From contig NZ_JAGPXB010000007.1 of assembly GCF_018069925.1 (NCBI RefSeq), positions 62,001 to 126,000 of the forward strand: a stretch of 64,000 nucleotides of DNA, written 5' to 3'. This document shows, piece by piece, positions 26,437 through 37,020 of the stretch; position 1 is the first letter of the stretch; the number at the start of each line of letters is the position of its first letter. Both the position numbers and the translations under genes were made by a program. The notes under the pieces were generated by a model. The model saw only the letters and a program-made list of their open reading frames with translations, was not told where the DNA came from and ran no database searches. The stretch comes from Flavobacterium erciyesense (lineage in GTDB: Bacteria > Bacteroidota > Bacteroidia > Flavobacteriales > Flavobacteriaceae).

Positions 26437-27216
26437 ATGGTAAATTTAAAAAAGTATAACGATTTTTTGAAACTTTTTGTTATATTCTTAACACTTAATA
26501 GTATTGCATCATGTAGCAATCAGCAATATTACGTTACAAAAATTGAGGGAAAGAAAGTTCCAATTAACAATACGAATTCGCAAGTTGCTGCAATTGAAAA
26601 CTTTGTAGCTCCATACAGAGAGCACATCAATAAAGATTTGGATAATGTTTTGGCAATTTGCCCTGAAACACTTGACAAAAGTACCGGGAAATGGCAAACC
26701 AAAATTGGAAATTTAATGGCTGATGTAACATTACAATATGGTACCAAAGCATTTCAATTAAGAGACAAAAAAAGTATTGATATTTGTTTGCTTAATAGTG
26801 GCGGTATTCGTTCTATTCTTCCAAAAGGTAATGTAACAGCTCGCACTGCCTTTGAAATCATGCCTTTTGAAAACAGTCTAGTTGTAATTGCACTAAAAGG
26901 AGAGCAAATTATTGAAATGGTAAATTTCTTTATTGCCGAAAAAAAACCACATCCTTTAGCAGGAATTACTTTTACAATTGACAAAAACAAACTTGCAAAA
27001 AATATAGTAATACAAGGAAAACCGATTCAAAACGACGCTATTTACTACGTTGGTACCAACGATTACTTAGCCAACGGCGGAGACAATATGAACTTTTTCA
27101 AAAAAGGAATTCAAAAATTTGATTTGGAATACAAATTACGTAACATCTTAATTGACTATTTCAAAGATGTTGAAACTATTGCGGTTCCAAACGACGTGCG
27201 AATCACAGAAGAATAA
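26437..27216 (+). CDS. 5'-nucleotidase C-terminal domain lipoprotein
   Basis: 259 aa. An N-terminal hydrophobic stretch ends in a lipobox-like NSIASC, so it is probably lipid-anchored outside the inner membrane. The rest is the substrate-binding (C-terminal) domain of UshA-like 5'-nucleotidases: LLNSGGIRS, the MPFENSLVVIALKGEQI block and YVGTNDYLANGGDNM. The metallophosphatase half is missing here and is found in the next gene, so the two likely work together. Divergent from the DUF6913 gene. Confidence 0.9.
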   Translation: MVNLKKYNDFLKLFVIFLTLNSIASCSNQQYYVTKIEGKKVPINNTNSQVAAIENFVAPYREHINKDLDNVLAICPETLDKSTGKWQTKIGNLMADVTLQYGTKAFQLRDKKSIDICLLNSGGIRSILPKGNVTARTAFEIMPFENSLVVIALKGEQIIEMVNFFIAEKKPHPLAGITFTIDKNKLAKNIVIQGKPIQNDAIYYVGTNDYLANGGDNMNFFKKGIQKFDLEYKLRNILIDYFKDVETIAVPNDVRITEE

Positions 27217-27365
27217 AAATATAGTTTTTAAACAGAACTAAATATAAAATAGTAGTAGCAAAATAGATTAAAACCGATTAGGATTTTCTATTTAGCAATA
27301 ACAAAATTAGGAACAGCATTCTAAGTTAAAAATATTGTTCCTGCTTTTAATAAAAAAGTATACAC

Positions 27366-28277
27366 ATGAAAAGAAGAGAGTTTATAGAAAAAACTGCTGC
27401 CGGTTCTGCACTACTTGGCTTAGGAGTATCGTTAAGTAGTTTTGGTACTTCAAAAACAAAACATTTGACTATTTTACACACAAATGACGTACATAGTTAC
27501 ATTGATCCGTTTCCAGCTGACCATCCAAGAAATGCAAATATGGGCGGTGTTGCACGCCGCGCTGCATTAATTGAAACCGTACGCAAAGAAAATCCAAATG
27601 TATTATTATTAGATGCGGGAGATATTTTTCAAGGAACTCCCTATTTTAATTATTACGGAGGTGAATTAGAGTTCAAATTAATGAGCATGATGCAATACGA
27701 TGCTTCTGCTATTGGGAATCATGATTTTGACAACGGAATTGATGGTTTACGCGCACAATTGCCTCATGCAAAATTTGATTTTTTATGTGCTAATTACGAT
27801 TTTAAAAATACTGTGATGGACGGTTTTGTAAAACCATTCAAAGTATTTAACAAGGATGGTATCAAAGTGGGTGTTTTTGGACTTGGAATAGAATTAGCCG
27901 GTTTAGTTGATAAAAACTTATCGAAAGAAACAGTCTACAATGACCCACTTGAAATTGCGCAAGATATGGTTCGCATTTTGAAAAAAGAACAAAAATGCGA
28001 TCTTGTAATTTGCCTTTCGCATTTAGGATACAAATACAGAGACGAACCAAACAAAATATCTGATATAAAATTAGCAGAACTAACACAAGATATCGATTTG
28101 ATTATTGGAGGGCACACGCATACTTTTTTAGACAAGCCAACAGTTGTAAAAAATAAAGCTGGTCAAGATGTACTAGTAAACCAAGTGGGCTGCTACGGCA
28201 TAAATTTGGGGCGTATTGACTTTTACTTCGATAATGATAAGGCAAAAGCTATCGATGGCAAAACTATAATTGTATAA
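27366..28277 (+). CDS. Tat-exported 5'-nucleotidase metallophosphatase domain protein
   Basis: 303 aa. The start MKRREFIEKTAAGSALLG is a twin-arginine signal. The metallophosphatase motifs are complete: ILHTNDVHS (Asp41, His43), DAGDIFQG, GNHDFDNG, CLSHLG and GGHTHTF. It lacks the C-terminal nucleotide-binding domain, which the preceding gene encodes. Together they would form a split periplasmic 5'-nucleotidase that releases nucleosides and phosphate. The genes are 149 bp apart with no visible terminator. Confidence 0.92.
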   Translation: MKRREFIEKTAAGSALLGLGVSLSSFGTSKTKHLTILHTNDVHSYIDPFPADHPRNANMGGVARRAALIETVRKENPNVLLLDAGDIFQGTPYFNYYGGELEFKLMSMMQYDASAIGNHDFDNGIDGLRAQLPHAKFDFLCANYDFKNTVMDGFVKPFKVFNKDGIKVGVFGLGIELAGLVDKNLSKETVYNDPLEIAQDMVRILKKEQKCDLVICLSHLGYKYRDEPNKISDIKLAELTQDIDLIIGGHTHTFLDKPTVVKNKAGQDVLVNQVGCYGINLGRIDFYFDNDKAKAIDGKTIIV

Positions 28278-28304
28278 AACCTTCCTATTGAAAATAGGTT
28301 TTAC

Positions 28305-28341
28305 AAAAAAAGAATCGATTTAGTTAATCGATTCTTTTTTT
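28305..28341. terminator. Bidirectional terminator
   Basis: 16-bp stem with a 5-base loop; core arms 28311-28320 and 28326-28335, extended by A and T runs on either side. It separates the convergent metallophosphatase and membrane protein genes. A second small hairpin lies at 28279-28303. Confidence 0.88.
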
Positions 28342-28342
28342 T

Positions 28343-29053
28343 TTACGAAAGCGTAACGAAATCTGACTTATCCTCAATGTCACGTACATACTTATAAAAA
28401 GAATAATAACAACATACGTGAAGTATCATTATTAAAGGTTCGAAATGAGATAAAGGAAATTTTACCAAAAAGCATTTTTCGATTAGTAATAAAAAATAAA
28501 GCGAAGCATACAGGATTCCAAAAATAAACAACCAAACTGTATTATTACTTAAGTATTGATTTATGTACAAAGATGCGATAATACCTAATGCAACAGCAAC
28601 AACTACATTCTGAATTATAATTACAGTGTAACTATTGGCTGGCAATCCTTCTGAATTGATCAGTAAATAAGAGAAAATACTTAAAAATGGCATAACGGCC
28701 AAGATTGCAATTCCTGTTTTTTTGACCCTTTGTAGTTTTAAAATTAAAACAATCAATAAAATCCGAAAAATTACAATCGAAATTACTCCTAGAATCACAA
28801 ATAACATCGAAGGATTCATCATCAATACACTTGCGGCCAACAAAAAAATGCAACAAATAATAAAAATAGGATTTCTTCTTTTTGATGATAACCAATACAA
28901 GGCTATTAAAAAAACAGCTATCGTTGGCTTATATAAAACTGTAAATAGATGATTTTCTCTCCATTCCGCAACTACAGCTACTAACGAAAATGCAAAAAGC
29001 AAAAAAACAAGAATGTTTTCAGTCGAAAATTGAGTTTTTTTAAATGATACCAT
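28343..29053 (-). CDS. Polytopic membrane protein of unknown function (possibly YhhN-like)
   Basis: 236 aa with seven or eight predicted membrane helices covering nearly the whole length (about 14-30, 38-55, 62-78, 80-105, 112-132, 140-165, 168-190, 200-220). The early LYKPTIAVFLIAL faintly recalls the KP motif of YhhN (lysoplasmalogenase/TMEM86) proteins, but this is weak. It lies 7 bp downstream of ligA on the same strand and is probably cotranscribed with it. I do not assign a function. Confidence 0.6.
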   Translation of the reverse strand: MVSFKKTQFSTENILVFLLFAFSLVAVVAEWRENHLFTVLYKPTIAVFLIALYWLSSKRRNPIFIICCIFLLAASVLMMNPSMLFVILGVISIVIFRILLIVLILKLQRVKKTGIAILAVMPFLSIFSYLLINSEGLPANSYTVIIIQNVVVAVALGIIASLYINQYLSNNTVWLFIFGILYASLYFLLLIEKCFLVKFPLSHFEPLIMILHVCCYYSFYKYVRDIEDKSDFVTLS

Positions 29054-29060
29054 AATTATT

Positions 29061-31113
<2,053 letters not shown>

Positions 31114-31135
31114 ATTAAACCAAAAAACAACATAA

Positions 31136-31609
31136 TTAGGATGTGATAATCGAGTTTATTTGTTGGTATAACTGACCGTCGCTCAAAAAAGCTCCTTGTT
31201 GTATCAATTGAAAAATTGATGAATTTCGCTCTTCTGTGAATTCTTTTTTACCTACTTTCATTTCAATAGTATCAGTAAACATATTGTCACTCAACCATTG
31301 TAAACCTTCACGCGTTAGAAAATCAACATCAGGAACTAATGATTTTAAAACAATTGATTGTACGTGTGTATCAAAACATTCAAAAAGAAAAATATGATTT
31401 TTAGAAAAATGCTCTAAAAAAGTTGCTCTAGACAAAACACCTTCCCAAATCAAATCAGAGAAAACATCTAATTCTTGCTCTGCTACTTCAGGTTTTTCTA
31501 ATTTAATTTTATCCCATTCCGCTTTATCAATTGCTTGGGTTGCTAAGAAATTAGTAAACTCTTGCGTTAATTCTTCAAATTGCTCTTTTGTAAGTCTTGA
31601 ATATTTCAT
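31136..31609 (-). CDS. DUF6495 family protein
   Basis: 157 aa, acidic and helical, no signal peptide. The start MKYSRLTKEQFEELTQEF and the WDKIK and LIWEGVLS segments match the DUF6495 family of Flavobacteria as I recall it. No catalytic motif is visible. Upstream neighbour of ligA on the same strand, but a terminator-like hairpin lies between. Function unknown. Confidence 0.75.
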   Translation of the reverse strand: MKYSRLTKEQFEELTQEFTNFLATQAIDKAEWDKIKLEKPEVAEQELDVFSDLIWEGVLSRATFLEHFSKNHIFLFECFDTHVQSIVLKSLVPDVDFLTREGLQWLSDNMFTDTIEMKVGKKEFTEERNSSIFQLIQQGAFLSDGQLYQQINSIITS

Positions 31610-31689
31610 GAAATATATAATTGCTATTGGTCCGAATACGGACTTTGATTAAAATAAAAATGGGTGCAAATTTATAATTTTAAAACCAA

Positions 31690-31717
31690 AAAAGCCTTCT
31701 TTTTCAAGAAGGCTTTT
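31690..31717 (-). terminator. Terminator after the TonB-dependent receptor
   Basis: Perfect 12-bp stem (31690-31701 and 31706-31717) with a TTTC loop and a T-rich tail on the minus strand, 20 bp after the receptor stop. Confidence 0.88.
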
Positions 31718-31736
31718 GGGTACTTTAAAATATCTA

Positions 31737-34700
31737 CTAAAAGATATATCTTAATCCGAATTGTGCTTGCCATCTTGACAATAAGCTAGCATCATAATTG
31801 AATGTTTTTGTTTGCGTTCCGTTAAAAGTATAAGTAGGTACTTTTGTAGTTTGATTAACGCTAACTCCAATAGGTTGGATACTTGTAGGAACCTGTACTA
31901 ATCCCCAATCAGAATTGATTAAATTTCCAACATTTAAAACATCAATACTAAATTGAATAGTGTTAGTTTTAGACGATTGAGAAGAAGGCTTAAAGTTAAA
32001 ATCTTGAATTAATTTCATATCCCATTTTCCTCTCCAAGGTGCTAAAGCTCCATAACGTTCTGCGTACTGCCCTCTTCTACCACTCAAATACTTATCTTGA
32101 CTAATAAATGCATCAAAAGCAGCACCTTGACCAGGAGCACTAAATGCCATAGCACCAATTTCAGTAGTAGTTGGAACGTAAATTAAGTCGTTAGTTCCTG
32201 ATCCGTCATTATTAATGTCGCCACCGTAAATGTAGTTAAAACGACCTCCTTGAGCATATTCAAAGAAAGTTGAAATTGTTGTAGCCCATGCATCATTAGA
32301 ACCGTATTTCCATTTTTTTGAACCTACACCAATAAAACGGTGTGTATCTCCATATTTAGAATTTGATAAAACAGCATTGTTTACATTTCCTAAAGCAGGA
32401 TTAAATGCAAACGCATCACCTGTAATTTCAGCTTCGATAGAGTTCACATCTTTGGCAACTAGGTAGTTGTAAGCTAAACTAGCGAATACTCCGTTATCAA
32501 ATGTTTTTTGCAACTTTACAGAAGAGTTCAAAACATAACCTTTACTAGAATTGGTCATTACATAAGCATTGTTAGCACCTTTATCTGAAGCATTGTAGAT
32601 TAAACGATTATCTACACCTGCCAAAGTACCTGATGGAGTTCTTAATCCCCAGTTTTGAACGTGTACCCCATTAATATCTTTATTGTAAGCAACATCAAGT
32701 GTAGCAATATAATTATTTTTGAAACGGTGATCCAAACCTAAACTACTTCTCCATACTTGTGGCCACTTAAAGTCTTTATCCATAATTTGGAAGAAACCAT
32801 CATCAGCACCACTTACTTGATTTCCTAACCAAACGAAAGGAAGTTTTCCTGTAAAAATTCCAGAACCTCCACGCAATTGTGTTGTTTTATCACCTTTTAC
32901 ATCCCAATTAAAACCAAATCTAGGAGACCACAACAATTCAGCAGTAGGTAACGTAGTTGAGATTAATTGCTCATTCATTTTAGTTGTTGGATTGTAATAC
33001 AAAGTGTTATTGTTTCTTGTAGCTCCATTTTGCGTATCAATATATTTCTGAATCAAATCTGACGTATTAAAATACAATGGCTTATCAACTCTAATACCAT
33101 ACGTGAATTTGAAATTCTCAGTAATATTCCAATCATCTTGCACATAGAATGCAGCTTGACCTACATTTAATTCCGCTAATTTCCAGCCGTTATCAGCACC
33201 AACAGCAAAAGTGTTTTTTGTTGCAGCTGTGTTTTGCGCGTAAAGTAAATTTTGTGCAATAATACTACTAGCAAATGGTTTAGCAGCATCTGTTAAAAAA
33301 TCTTGTACACTGAAGTACGGAGAAAAGAAAGTTCCAGCATAACCATTTGGATTACCAAAATTATCATAACCAGCAAGATTAAATGAGTTTTCAAATTGGT
33401 ACTTTTCAAACGAACCACCAAAGGTAAGTGCATGTGTTCCTACAGTATAATTTAAATTATTTGTAATTTGTAAAACCTTTTGACTTAAAGTATTATTGAT
33501 AGAGAAAGGCTCGTGTCCTGCGATAATATAATTAGATCCATTACTTTGAATATTAATTACTGGTGCTGGTGTCGAAAAAGGGTTTCTAAAATCATTGAAT
33601 GTTGTGTATCCGGCTTGTAATTTGTTAGAAACAGTTTCACTCACTTTTGAATTAAGCTCTACTAAAAATGAACTCAACTCATTGTTAATTTGGTAACCTG
33701 ATTTTTCAAATTGAAGTGTATTTGCATCCGGTCCTCTAAATCCTAATGCTGATGGATGTGCTGGTTTATCTTTACTAGCATCTAAAAAATTGTAGATAAC
33801 TGCTAATTTATTGTTGTCATTGATATTCCAGTCCAATTTAAAAATTCCTTTATTAGAATTTGAGTTGTGCTTGAAACCTTGATAAGCTCCAGCATTGTAT
33901 CCCAATCTACTCAATGCAGATGAAACAGCAATTAAATCAGACTCTAAAACTCTTGATTCATTCACTCCGGCAACTCCATCACCATTATTAGCCACGAAAT
34001 TAGACCCCAAATCACTTCTTTGGTCAATTTCATAATTGGCAAAAAAGAAAAGTTTGTCTTTTACAATTGGTCCACCTATGCTAAAACCTGCTTGAGTTTG
34101 CTCTAAAGAAGGAACAAAAATATCTTGTCCTTTAATACGTCCACCTGTAAGATCTTGATTTCTAAAAAAAGCATAAGCTGTACCATGAAACTCATTAGTA
34201 CCTGATTTAGTAACTGCATTCACAGATGCTCCTGTAAAACCAGATAAAGTAACATCATAAGGAGCAGTAGCTACTTGAATTTGATCAATTGCATCTAATG
34301 AGATTGGTTGAGAACCCGTTTGTCCACCTGGTGTAGCAGCATCTAAACCAAAAGGGTTGTTAAACACAGCTCCGTTCAATGAATAACTATTATATTGATC
34401 ATTGCGACCACCAAAAGACCCTCCACTTGCAGATGGCTCTAAACGTGTAAAGTCCTCTGCAGATCTAGAAATTGTTGGCAAAGCTGATAACTCTTTTCTA
34501 CCAATTGTAGTCTCAGCACCTGTTCTACCGTTACCAAATACTTTGTTTTTAGCTCCTGTAACTTTCACCTCGCTCAATTGCATACTTTCGTCTGATAATT
34601 CTGCATCCAAAATTAATGCTTTACCAAGTTCTAAATAAACCTCATTAAATTCTTGAGATTTGTAACCTACAAAGGAAACGGTAATCTTGTACGGTCCACC

Positions 34701-34913
34701 AATACGCATGTTAAGCATATTGTATCTTCCATCTACGTTTGAAACTCCAGAATATTTAGATCCTGTAGGAGTGTGAACTGCTAAAATTGATGCCGAAGGT
34801 AATGTTTCACCCGTTGTGCTTTTTACAATTCCTTTAATACTAGAAGTTGTAGTTTGACCAATCATGGTGACCGAACTACAAAAGATAAGTAATAATGTAA
34901 TGATTTTTTTCAT
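31737..34913 (-). CDS. TonB-dependent outer-membrane receptor (Oar-like)
   Basis: 1058 aa from ATG 34913, which starts a signal peptide (MKKIITLLLIFCSSVTMIG). The upstream in-frame start at 34964 adds 17 residues before it. Residues ~22-105 are a carboxypeptidase-regulatory-like beta domain (SIKGIVKSTTGETLPSASI). A plug follows (~130-250, with LDAIDQIQVATAPYDVTLSG), then a long barrel ending in an aromatic residue (GLRYIF). There is no SusD-like partner next to it, so a polysaccharide utilisation role is not supported. The imported substrate or exported partner is unknown. Monocistronic. Confidence 0.92.
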   Translation of the reverse strand: MKKIITLLLIFCSSVTMIGQTTTSSIKGIVKSTTGETLPSASILAVHTPTGSKYSGVSNVDGRYNMLNMRIGGPYKITVSFVGYKSQEFNEVYLELGKALILDAELSDESMQLSEVKVTGAKNKVFGNGRTGAETTIGRKELSALPTISRSAEDFTRLEPSASGGSFGGRNDQYNSYSLNGAVFNNPFGLDAATPGGQTGSQPISLDAIDQIQVATAPYDVTLSGFTGASVNAVTKSGTNEFHGTAYAFFRNQDLTGGRIKGQDIFVPSLEQTQAGFSIGGPIVKDKLFFFANYEIDQRSDLGSNFVANNGDGVAGVNESRVLESDLIAVSSALSRLGYNAGAYQGFKHNSNSNKGIFKLDWNINDNNKLAVIYNFLDASKDKPAHPSALGFRGPDANTLQFEKSGYQINNELSSFLVELNSKVSETVSNKLQAGYTTFNDFRNPFSTPAPVINIQSNGSNYIIAGHEPFSINNTLSQKVLQITNNLNYTVGTHALTFGGSFEKYQFENSFNLAGYDNFGNPNGYAGTFFSPYFSVQDFLTDAAKPFASSIIAQNLLYAQNTAATKNTFAVGADNGWKLAELNVGQAAFYVQDDWNITENFKFTYGIRVDKPLYFNTSDLIQKYIDTQNGATRNNNTLYYNPTTKMNEQLISTTLPTAELLWSPRFGFNWDVKGDKTTQLRGGSGIFTGKLPFVWLGNQVSGADDGFFQIMDKDFKWPQVWRSSLGLDHRFKNNYIATLDVAYNKDINGVHVQNWGLRTPSGTLAGVDNRLIYNASDKGANNAYVMTNSSKGYVLNSSVKLQKTFDNGVFASLAYNYLVAKDVNSIEAEITGDAFAFNPALGNVNNAVLSNSKYGDTHRFIGVGSKKWKYGSNDAWATTISTFFEYAQGGRFNYIYGGDINNDGSGTNDLIYVPTTTEIGAMAFSAPGQGAAFDAFISQDKYLSGRRGQYAERYGALAPWRGKWDMKLIQDFNFKPSSQSSKTNTIQFSIDVLNVGNLINSDWGLVQVPTSIQPIGVSVNQTTKVPTYTFNGTQTKTFNYDASLLSRWQAQFGLRYIF

Positions 34914-34950
34914 TTGTTTGAGTATGTATTGTTTGTGGCGCGAAATTAAG

Positions 34951-34980
34951 CAAAAAAAAATCACTCCGAAGAGTGATTTT
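34951..34980 (-). terminator. Terminator of the rpsF-rpsR-rplI operon
   Basis: 10-bp stem (34957-34966 and 34971-34980) with CGAA tetraloop and nine T on the minus strand, 31 bp after the rplI stop. Confidence 0.9.
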
Positions 34981-35011
34981 AGTAATTTATTAACGAAATG
35001 CTAACAAAATA

Positions 35012-35452
35012 TTATTTTTCTGCAACAATTTCATAGTCTAATTCAACTATAACATCTCTGTGTAAACGTACACTAGCAGTATATTTACCAGTACGTTTCA
35101 CAATTCCGCTTGTGATGAATTTTCTATCAACCGATTGACCACCTTTAGCTAATGCCTCAGCGATATCACTGTTAGTGATTGAACCGAATAATTTTTCTCC
35201 ACCTGCTTTTGCAGAAATTTTGATTTCAATTGCTTTTAAAGCTTCACCAAGTGCTTTTGCATCTGCAACCACTTTAGCTTCTTTGTGCGCTCTTTGTTTT
35301 AGGTTTTCAGCCAATACTTTCTTTGCAGAAGAAGTAGCTAATTGAGCGAACCCTTGTGGGATTAAGTAATTACGACCGTAACCATTTTTTACAGTTACTA
35401 CATCGTCTTTAAACCCTAAATTTTGAACGTCTTGTTTTAAAATAAGTTCCAT
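35012..35452 (-). CDS. rplI: 50S ribosomal protein L9
   Basis: 146 aa. The N-terminal rRNA-binding domain (MELILKQDVQNLGFKDDVVTVKNGYGRNYLIPQGFA, cited by its first residues 1-36) is canonical. A long connecting helix (~40-75) and the C-terminal domain (GSITNSDIAEAL) follow. Last gene of the S6-S18-L9 operon. A GC-rich hairpin in the 62-bp spacer before it could influence its translation. Confidence 0.97.
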   Translation of the reverse strand: MELILKQDVQNLGFKDDVVTVKNGYGRNYLIPQGFAQLATSSAKKVLAENLKQRAHKEAKVVADAKALGEALKAIEIKISAKAGGEKLFGSITNSDIAEALAKGGQSVDRKFITSGIVKRTGKYTASVRLHRDVIVELDYEIVAEK

Positions 35453-35502
35453 GTTGTTGTCCTTGTATTGTAGAAGTTAGCCCGCCTAGGCGAGGCAACA
35501 AC
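35453..35502 (-). promoter_or_regulatory. Nested stem-loop immediately before rplI
   Basis: In the minus-strand RNA, GUUGUUGCC (35502-35494) can pair with GGACAACAAC (35462-35453), which ends at the rplI ATG, with one bulged A. A GC-rich palindrome (35480-35496, centre CCTAGG) lies inside it. This is the most GC-rich spot of the local intergenic DNA. A translational control element is inferred. Confidence 0.5.
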
Positions 35503-35514
35503 TTTGATTAATTA

Positions 35515-35811
35515 TTATTTAAGTAAATCCGCTACGTACGGCATTAAAGCTAAGTGACGTGCTCTTTTCACAGCTACAGACACTTTTCTTTGGTATTTCA
35601 AAGAAGTTCCTGTTAAACGACGAGGAAGAATTTTTCCTTGCTCATTTACAAATTTCAATAAGAAATCAGCATCTTTGTAATCAACATACTTGATACCTGA
35701 TTTTTTGAAACGACAGTATTTCTTAGTTTTGTTAGTTTCTATGTTCAAAGGCGTTAAATATCTGATATCTCCGTCTTTTTTCCCTGAAGCTGATTGTTGT
35801 AATGTTGCCAT
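35515..35811 (-). CDS. rpsR: 30S ribosomal protein S18
   Basis: 98 aa. The family core [18 protein letters not shown]...[20 protein letters not shown]...[17 protein letters not shown] is complete (quoted in pieces). The N-terminal extension of about 20 residues is usual in this phylum. It starts 5 bp after rpsF and pairs with S6 in the small subunit platform. Confidence 0.97.
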   Translation of the reverse strand: MATLQQSASGKKDGDIRYLTPLNIETNKTKKYCRFKKSGIKYVDYKDADFLLKFVNEQGKILPRRLTGTSLKYQRKVSVAVKRARHLALMPYVADLLK

Positions 35812-35816
35812 GATAA

Positions 35817-36158
35817 TTAAGCTTTTGTAGATTTTAATTTAGTTCTTCTTCTTTCAGCCCATGAAATAGCATGTTTATCAAGACTTACAGTCAAGAAACG
35901 CATAACTCTTTCGTCACGTCTAAATTCAGTTTCAAATGCAAGTAGTACTTCTCCAGATACTTTAAATTCAAACAAATGGTAAAAACCACTTTTTTTGTTT
36001 TGAATTTCGTAAGCCATCTTTTTAAGACCCCAGTCTTCTTTCGACACCATTTCAGCACCTCTACTAGTAAGAAAATCTTCAAATTTGCTTACTGTTTCCT
36101 TTACCTGAACTTCAGATAAAACGGGATTTAAAATGAAAACAGTTTCATAATGATTCAT
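35817..36158 (-). CDS. rpsF: 30S ribosomal protein S6
   Basis: 113 aa, first gene of the rpsF-rpsR-rplI operon. The ferredoxin-like fold is evident ([13 protein letters not shown] at the start, [19 protein letters not shown] in the middle, [16 protein letters not shown] near the end). The C-terminus is basic ([11 protein letters not shown]) and carries no glutamates, unlike the E. coli S6 tail modified by RimK. The 166-bp upstream region holds a well-formed promoter. Confidence 0.97.
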   Translation of the reverse strand: MNHYETVFILNPVLSEVQVKETVSKFEDFLTSRGAEMVSKEDWGLKKMAYEIQNKKSGFYHLFEFKVSGEVLLAFETEFRRDERVMRFLTVSLDKHAISWAERRRTKLKSTKA

Positions 36159-36186
36159 AAAAATATATTTATTGTTAATTTGGGTG

Positions 36187-36216
36187 CAAAAGTAATCATT
36201 TTTTTAAAATAAGCAA
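36187..36216 (-). promoter_or_regulatory. Promoter of the rpsF-rpsR-rplI operon
   Basis: Minus-strand TTG (36214-36216) and TACTTTTG (36187-36194) spaced by 19 bases, with a leader of ~25-30 bases before rpsF. Among the best consensus matches in the window, as expected for a ribosomal operon. Confidence 0.75.
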
Positions 36217-36324
36217 CATTATTTCATTTTTATTCGACGTATGACAAAAAAAGGAATAGCAAGTGGTTACAGATTAAAAAATAATTATTATGTTTACAAT
36301 GCCAAATCTAAAAATTGAAAAATT

Positions 36325-37020
36325 ATGAAACTAAACTGTGTAGTTGTAGATGATAGCTCCATTCAGAGAATGATTATCGCAAAGTTAGTTAATAATCACC
36401 AAAGCCTACATTTAATCGGTGATTTTTCTAATGCTATTGAAGCGCGTAGTTGTATGTCTATTCACAATGTTGACCTGATTTTTCTCGACATTGAGATGCC
36501 AGTAATTAGTGGATTTGATTTTTTGGATGGTTTAAAAGTCAAACCGCAGATCATTTTTATCACCTCAAAAGCAGAATACGCAATGAAGGCTTTTGATTAT
36601 GATGCCACCGATTATTTACAAAAACCAATTGCAATTGATCGTTTTAATTCGTCTGTAAAAAGAGCTATTGATTTTCATTTACTTAAAAAAGAAAATAAAG
36701 ACGAAGAAGGTGATCACATTTTCATTAAAAGTAATCTTAAGAAACTAAAAATATTTACATCAAAAATCAAATGGATTGAAGCATTTGGAGATTATGTAAA
36801 AGTAGTGACAGAGGATGATAGTAATTTGGTTTTGTCTACAATGAAGGCTTTTGAAAGCGACTTACCAAAGGATAAGTTTGTTCGTGTACACAAATCGTAT
36901 ATCATCAATATTGACAAGGTAGAACGTTTTAATAGTAAATTTGCCGAAATAGGTTCGACAAAAATACCATTGAGTCGTCACAAAAAAGAAGATTTAGTAA
37001 AAGCTTTGTCTTTTTCTTAA
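36325..37020 (+). CDS. LytTR-family response regulator
   Basis: 231 aa. Receiver domain 1-120 with acidic residues Asp9/Asp10, phospho-acceptor Asp55 in LIFLDIEMP, Thr84-like IITFITSK region and Lys106-like LQKPI. The LytTR DNA-binding domain follows (~130-228: IKWIEAFGDYVKV, FVRVHKSYIINIDKV). No histidine kinase is adjacent, so it is an orphan regulator. Its stop overlaps the stop region of convergent priA by four bases. Confidence 0.92.
   Translation: MKLNCVVVDDSSIQRMIIAKLVNNHQSLHLIGDFSNAIEARSCMSIHNVDLIFLDIEMPVISGFDFLDGLKVKPQIIFITSKAEYAMKAFDYDATDYLQKPIAIDRFNSSVKRAIDFHLLKKENKDEEGDHIFIKSNLKKLKIFTSKIKWIEAFGDYVKVVTEDDSNLVLSTMKAFESDLPKDKFVRVHKSYIINIDKVERFNSKFAEIGSTKIPLSRHKKEDLVKALSFS

Noticed and set aside
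31737..34913. SusC-type member of a polysaccharide utilisation locus
   Set aside because: No SusD, glycoside hydrolase or sugar regulator lies nearby, and the sequence is closer to Oar-like receptors.
36159..36324. S6:S18 leader motif upstream of rpsF
   Set aside because: The short AT-rich leader between promoter and ATG has no CCG-bearing stem-loop; only the promoter is visible.
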